Assembly: GCA_003133265.1 (NCBI GenBank)
Contig: PKWQ01000213.1
Coordinates: 1-17,341, forward strand
Length of the DNA stretch: 17,341 nucleotides
Direction: 5' to 3'
From: Acetobacteraceae bacterium
Lineage (GTDB): Bacteria > Pseudomonadota > Alphaproteobacteria > Acetobacterales > Acetobacteraceae
Position 1 is the first letter of the stretch, and each line of letters begins with the position of its first letter. Made by a program: the position numbers and the translations under genes. The notes beneath the pieces were generated by a model. That model was not told the origin of the DNA. It worked only from the letters and a program-made list of their open reading frames with translations, and searched no databases. Positions 15,581 to 17,341 of this stretch are shown here, in pieces.

Positions 15581-15740
15581 GCCCATAGCAGCGGATTTAG
15601 ATCGGCGGATTGCGCGCGCGTCAGCGCCTGGTCGGCGGTCTCACCGGTCGACATCGGTTGCGCCACGGCCAGGCTTGCGCCCTGCGCCGGAGCCCGGCTT
15701 GTCACCTGGGTAGCCGGAGGCGAATTCAGACCGCTCATGT

Positions 15741-15762
15741 GGCGACAATCGCCTGCCGGCGA
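15741..15762 (-). terminator. Alternative short hairpins downstream of the Hint-protein gene
   Basis: Three 5-base arms, GGCGA (15741-15745), TCGCC (15749-15753) and GGCGA (15758-15762), allow two mutually exclusive stems sharing the middle arm. They lie 31-52 bases past the stop of the leftward gene. There is no run of T after either stem. This is a weak terminator candidate. Confidence 0.2.
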
Positions 15763-15792
15763 CGGTCTCGGCAAGGGGCATCGGTCAAAGAA

Positions 15793-17341
15793 TCACACCC
15801 GTTTGTGGCGTTGCCGAGTCCGCTTGGGCGACCGCGTGGTTGCCACCGCCTTCTCCGCCCATCCCACCAGCATTTGCCGCACGCCATCGAACACCGGGCC
15901 GGTGATCACCAGTTCGGCACATCCCTCGGCTTCCCAGACGCGGGTGGCGAAGTCGGGGTGCATCCGCACCACCGCGCCGCCATTGTCGAAGTTGGAACGG
16001 TCGTCGATGTCCAGATAGCTCTCCGCCGGCAGCCCCTCGGCCAGCACCACGTCGTGGCACGCCAGCTCCACGTGATAATACGTCACGACGTCCATCGGCA
16101 CCTGCACGATCGTGCTGGCGTTGATCAGGTATTTCACCGGGATCAGCACATCATCGACATAGATCGCGTGATCCGGCGACAGCAGCAGATCGCGCTGCGG
16201 GCGCCCGGGCCCGAAGGCCCCGGCCAGCACCCGCACCGGCCAGACCTGCTTGGGACGCGGATGGCGGCAGCAATCGACGGAGCGGTGGCCAATCCACTTT
16301 ACCGGTGTCAGCCCGGCGAATTGCGCATGCACGTGCATCCCGACACCCAGCCGCTCAACGGGCACGGGGCCGTCGCTGGTGGCGATGTTTGTGCCCATGA
16401 CAAAGCATGGCGCAAGCGTGACCGTGGTGCCGGATACGTCGGACGTGGCGATGAAATCACCTGGCGCGTAGCCGCCGACCACCGGCAGGGACAGCGGCGT
16501 CTCGGTGCCGCCGGACAGGACCAGCGTGCCGGGATTGGTCAGAGCGCCCGGCGTGAACAGGGCATTGGTGAAGTGAATCCCAACGATCTCGATGGTGTTG
16601 CCATCGGCGAAGCCGCTGATGGTACCTCCCTCCTCCGTCGCGTCGGTCAGCACCAACACACCGGCCTCAAGCGCCGTCGGCGCCGTGAAGGCGACGGATA
16701 TGCCGGCCGCCACCGCACCATTCAGGTCGAGCGTCATCAGCGGCTCGAGTGTGCCGGTGCCGGTGACGTTGCCGTTTACCGTCAGGGCGCCCAACGCAGC
16801 CCCTGTCGCCTGCAACGTGCCTTGGCTGTTCAGCACCACGTTGCCGTTCAGCATCCCGAGGCCGGTAAAATCATAGAGGGTGTTGACCAGCACGGCGCCG
16901 GCGGGACCGGTCGCCGCACCGACGGCGACGATGCCGCCCTGGGTGACGTCAAGCGTTCCGCCCGTCATGGTCAGGGTACTGGTGGTCACCGTGCCGACGC
17001 TGGTTAGCGAGCCAGACGCAGCAAGCGTGCCGCCGGCGCCGATCACCAATTGGACGGTGGTCAGGACGCCGCCATCCTGCACGGCGACGCTGCCGCTGCC
17101 GGCCTTGCCGATGGTGAGCAGGCCGGCGGACCACGCGGCGGCATCCAACGTCGCGGCGCCGAACGCTCCCACCTGCTCGCCGAGCGTTGCGAACGAGCTG
17201 CCCAGCGACGCCCCGTTCAGCACTGTCAGTGCGCCGGTGCCGGCGTTGCCGACGATGAGAACCCCATTCGGGGCGCCCGGAAGATTGTTGGCGACGACGA
17301 GGATCGAGCCCGCCCCATCGATCGTCACCGTCCCGGCGCCG
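15793..17341 (-). CDS. Repetitive beta-strand-rich, probably secreted protein with C-terminal Hint domain (5' part off window)
   Basis: The visible 515 residues are open from the window edge, and the real start lies beyond it; the GTG near 17328 is internal. About the first 300 residues are Gly/Thr/Ala/Val-rich, low in charge and cysteine-free. They show repeated short strands such as GVLIVGNAGTGALTVLNGAS and GLLTIGKAGSGSVAVQDGG, typical of beta-helical autotransporter-like passengers. From Cys312 (counting from the first complete visible codon) a Hint_2-type hedgehog/intein domain begins: PCFVMGTNIATSDGPVPVERL, VKWIGHRSVD, LLLSPDHAIYVDDVLIPVKYLIN and YYHVELACHDVVLAEGLPAESYLD. It ends in a basic tail, PKRTRQRHKRV. 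Hint domains self-cleave or form esters at the N-terminal Cys; here that could release or anchor the passenger, which is inference. Such proteins are frequent in Acetobacteraceae. No beta-barrel is visible. Confidence 0.85.
   Translation of the reverse strand, partial: GAGTVTIDGAGSILVVANNLPGAPNGVLIVGNAGTGALTVLNGASLGSSFATLGEQVGAFGAATLDAAAWSAGLLTIGKAGSGSVAVQDGGVLTTVQLVIGAGGTLAASGSLTSVGTVTTSTLTMTGGTLDVTQGGIVAVGAATGPAGAVLVNTLYDFTGLGMLNGNVVLNSQGTLQATGAALGALTVNGNVTGTGTLEPLMTLDLNGAVAAGISVAFTAPTALEAGVLVLTDATEEGGTISGFADGNTIEIVGIHFTNALFTPGALTNPGTLVLSGGTETPLSLPVVGGYAPGDFIATSDVSGTTVTLAPCFVMGTNIATSDGPVPVERLGVGMHVHAQFAGLTPVKWIGHRSVDCCRHPRPKQVWPVRVLAGAFGPGRPQRDLLLSPDHAIYVDDVLIPVKYLINASTIVQVPMDVVTYYHVELACHDVVLAEGLPAESYLDIDDRSNFDNGGAVVRMHPDFATRVWEAEGCAELVITGPVFDGVRQMLVGWAEKAVATTRSPKRTRQRHKRV

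Noticed and set aside
15610..17007. A 465-codon plus-strand frame over the Hint-protein gene
   Set aside because: It is antisense to a frame with clear Hint_2 motifs; the product is His/Arg/Asp-rich shadow composition.

Overview
The window is GC-rich, densely coded DNA with the strong third-position G/C bias of an alphaproteobacterium. The order secA / parvulin foldase / argJ / MutT-type Nudix, together with a Hint_2-type secreted protein, points to the Rhodospirillales and most likely the Acetobacteraceae. That placement is an inference from gene content; there is no rRNA or other marker in the window. I recognise thirteen complete genes and two cut by the window edges. No tRNA, rRNA, CRISPR array, insertion sequence or integrase was seen, and no gene-free stretch exceeds 300 bases.

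Region 1 (1-5893) is a core block. The N-terminal two-fifths or so of secA runs leftward off the window. A well-formed sigma70-like promoter lies between secA and a divergent, exported PpiC-type peptidyl-prolyl isomerase. Downstream of the isomerase, on the plus strand, are argJ (arginine biosynthesis), a one-chain GNAT acetyltransferase-Nudix hydrolase fusion whose open frame overlaps the end of argJ, and a stand-alone MoaB/Mog-fold protein of the CinA N-terminal family.

Region 2 (5904-12557) looks like an uptake-and-hydrolysis module. A zinc-dependent aspartoacylase/succinylglutamate desuccinylase-family gene is divergent from a five-gene peptide-type ABC importer: binding protein, two permeases, two ATPases. 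The importer genes are tightly packed, with stop-start overlaps, and one junction (dppC/dppD-like) carries a duplicated stop-start module that makes a seven-codon mini-ORF. The shared promoter region holds a 6-bp inverted repeat. The likely logic is import of an N-acylated amino acid or small peptide followed by deacylation, but the substrate cannot be read from sequence.

Region 3 (12554-14406, minus strand) is a two-gene surface-polysaccharide cassette: a GT2 rhamnosyltransferase-like gene with a TTG start, then an RgpF-domain gene. It meets the importer operon tail to tail with overlapping stop codons in one CTAG. No other polysaccharide genes are in view.

Region 4 (14407-17341) has a MarR-type regulator fused to a GNAT acetyltransferase, divergent from the glycosyltransferase pair across a 220-bp region with a perfect 9-bp hairpin and a tandem 8-bp repeat. 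A roughly 230-bp spacer follows. The window ends inside a large leftward gene for a repetitive beta-strand-rich, probably secreted protein with a C-terminal Hint domain. No wholly new defence or mobile system is evident. The most unusual items are the Hint-tailed repeat protein, the GNAT-Nudix fusion and the duplicated translational-coupling junction in the ABC operon.
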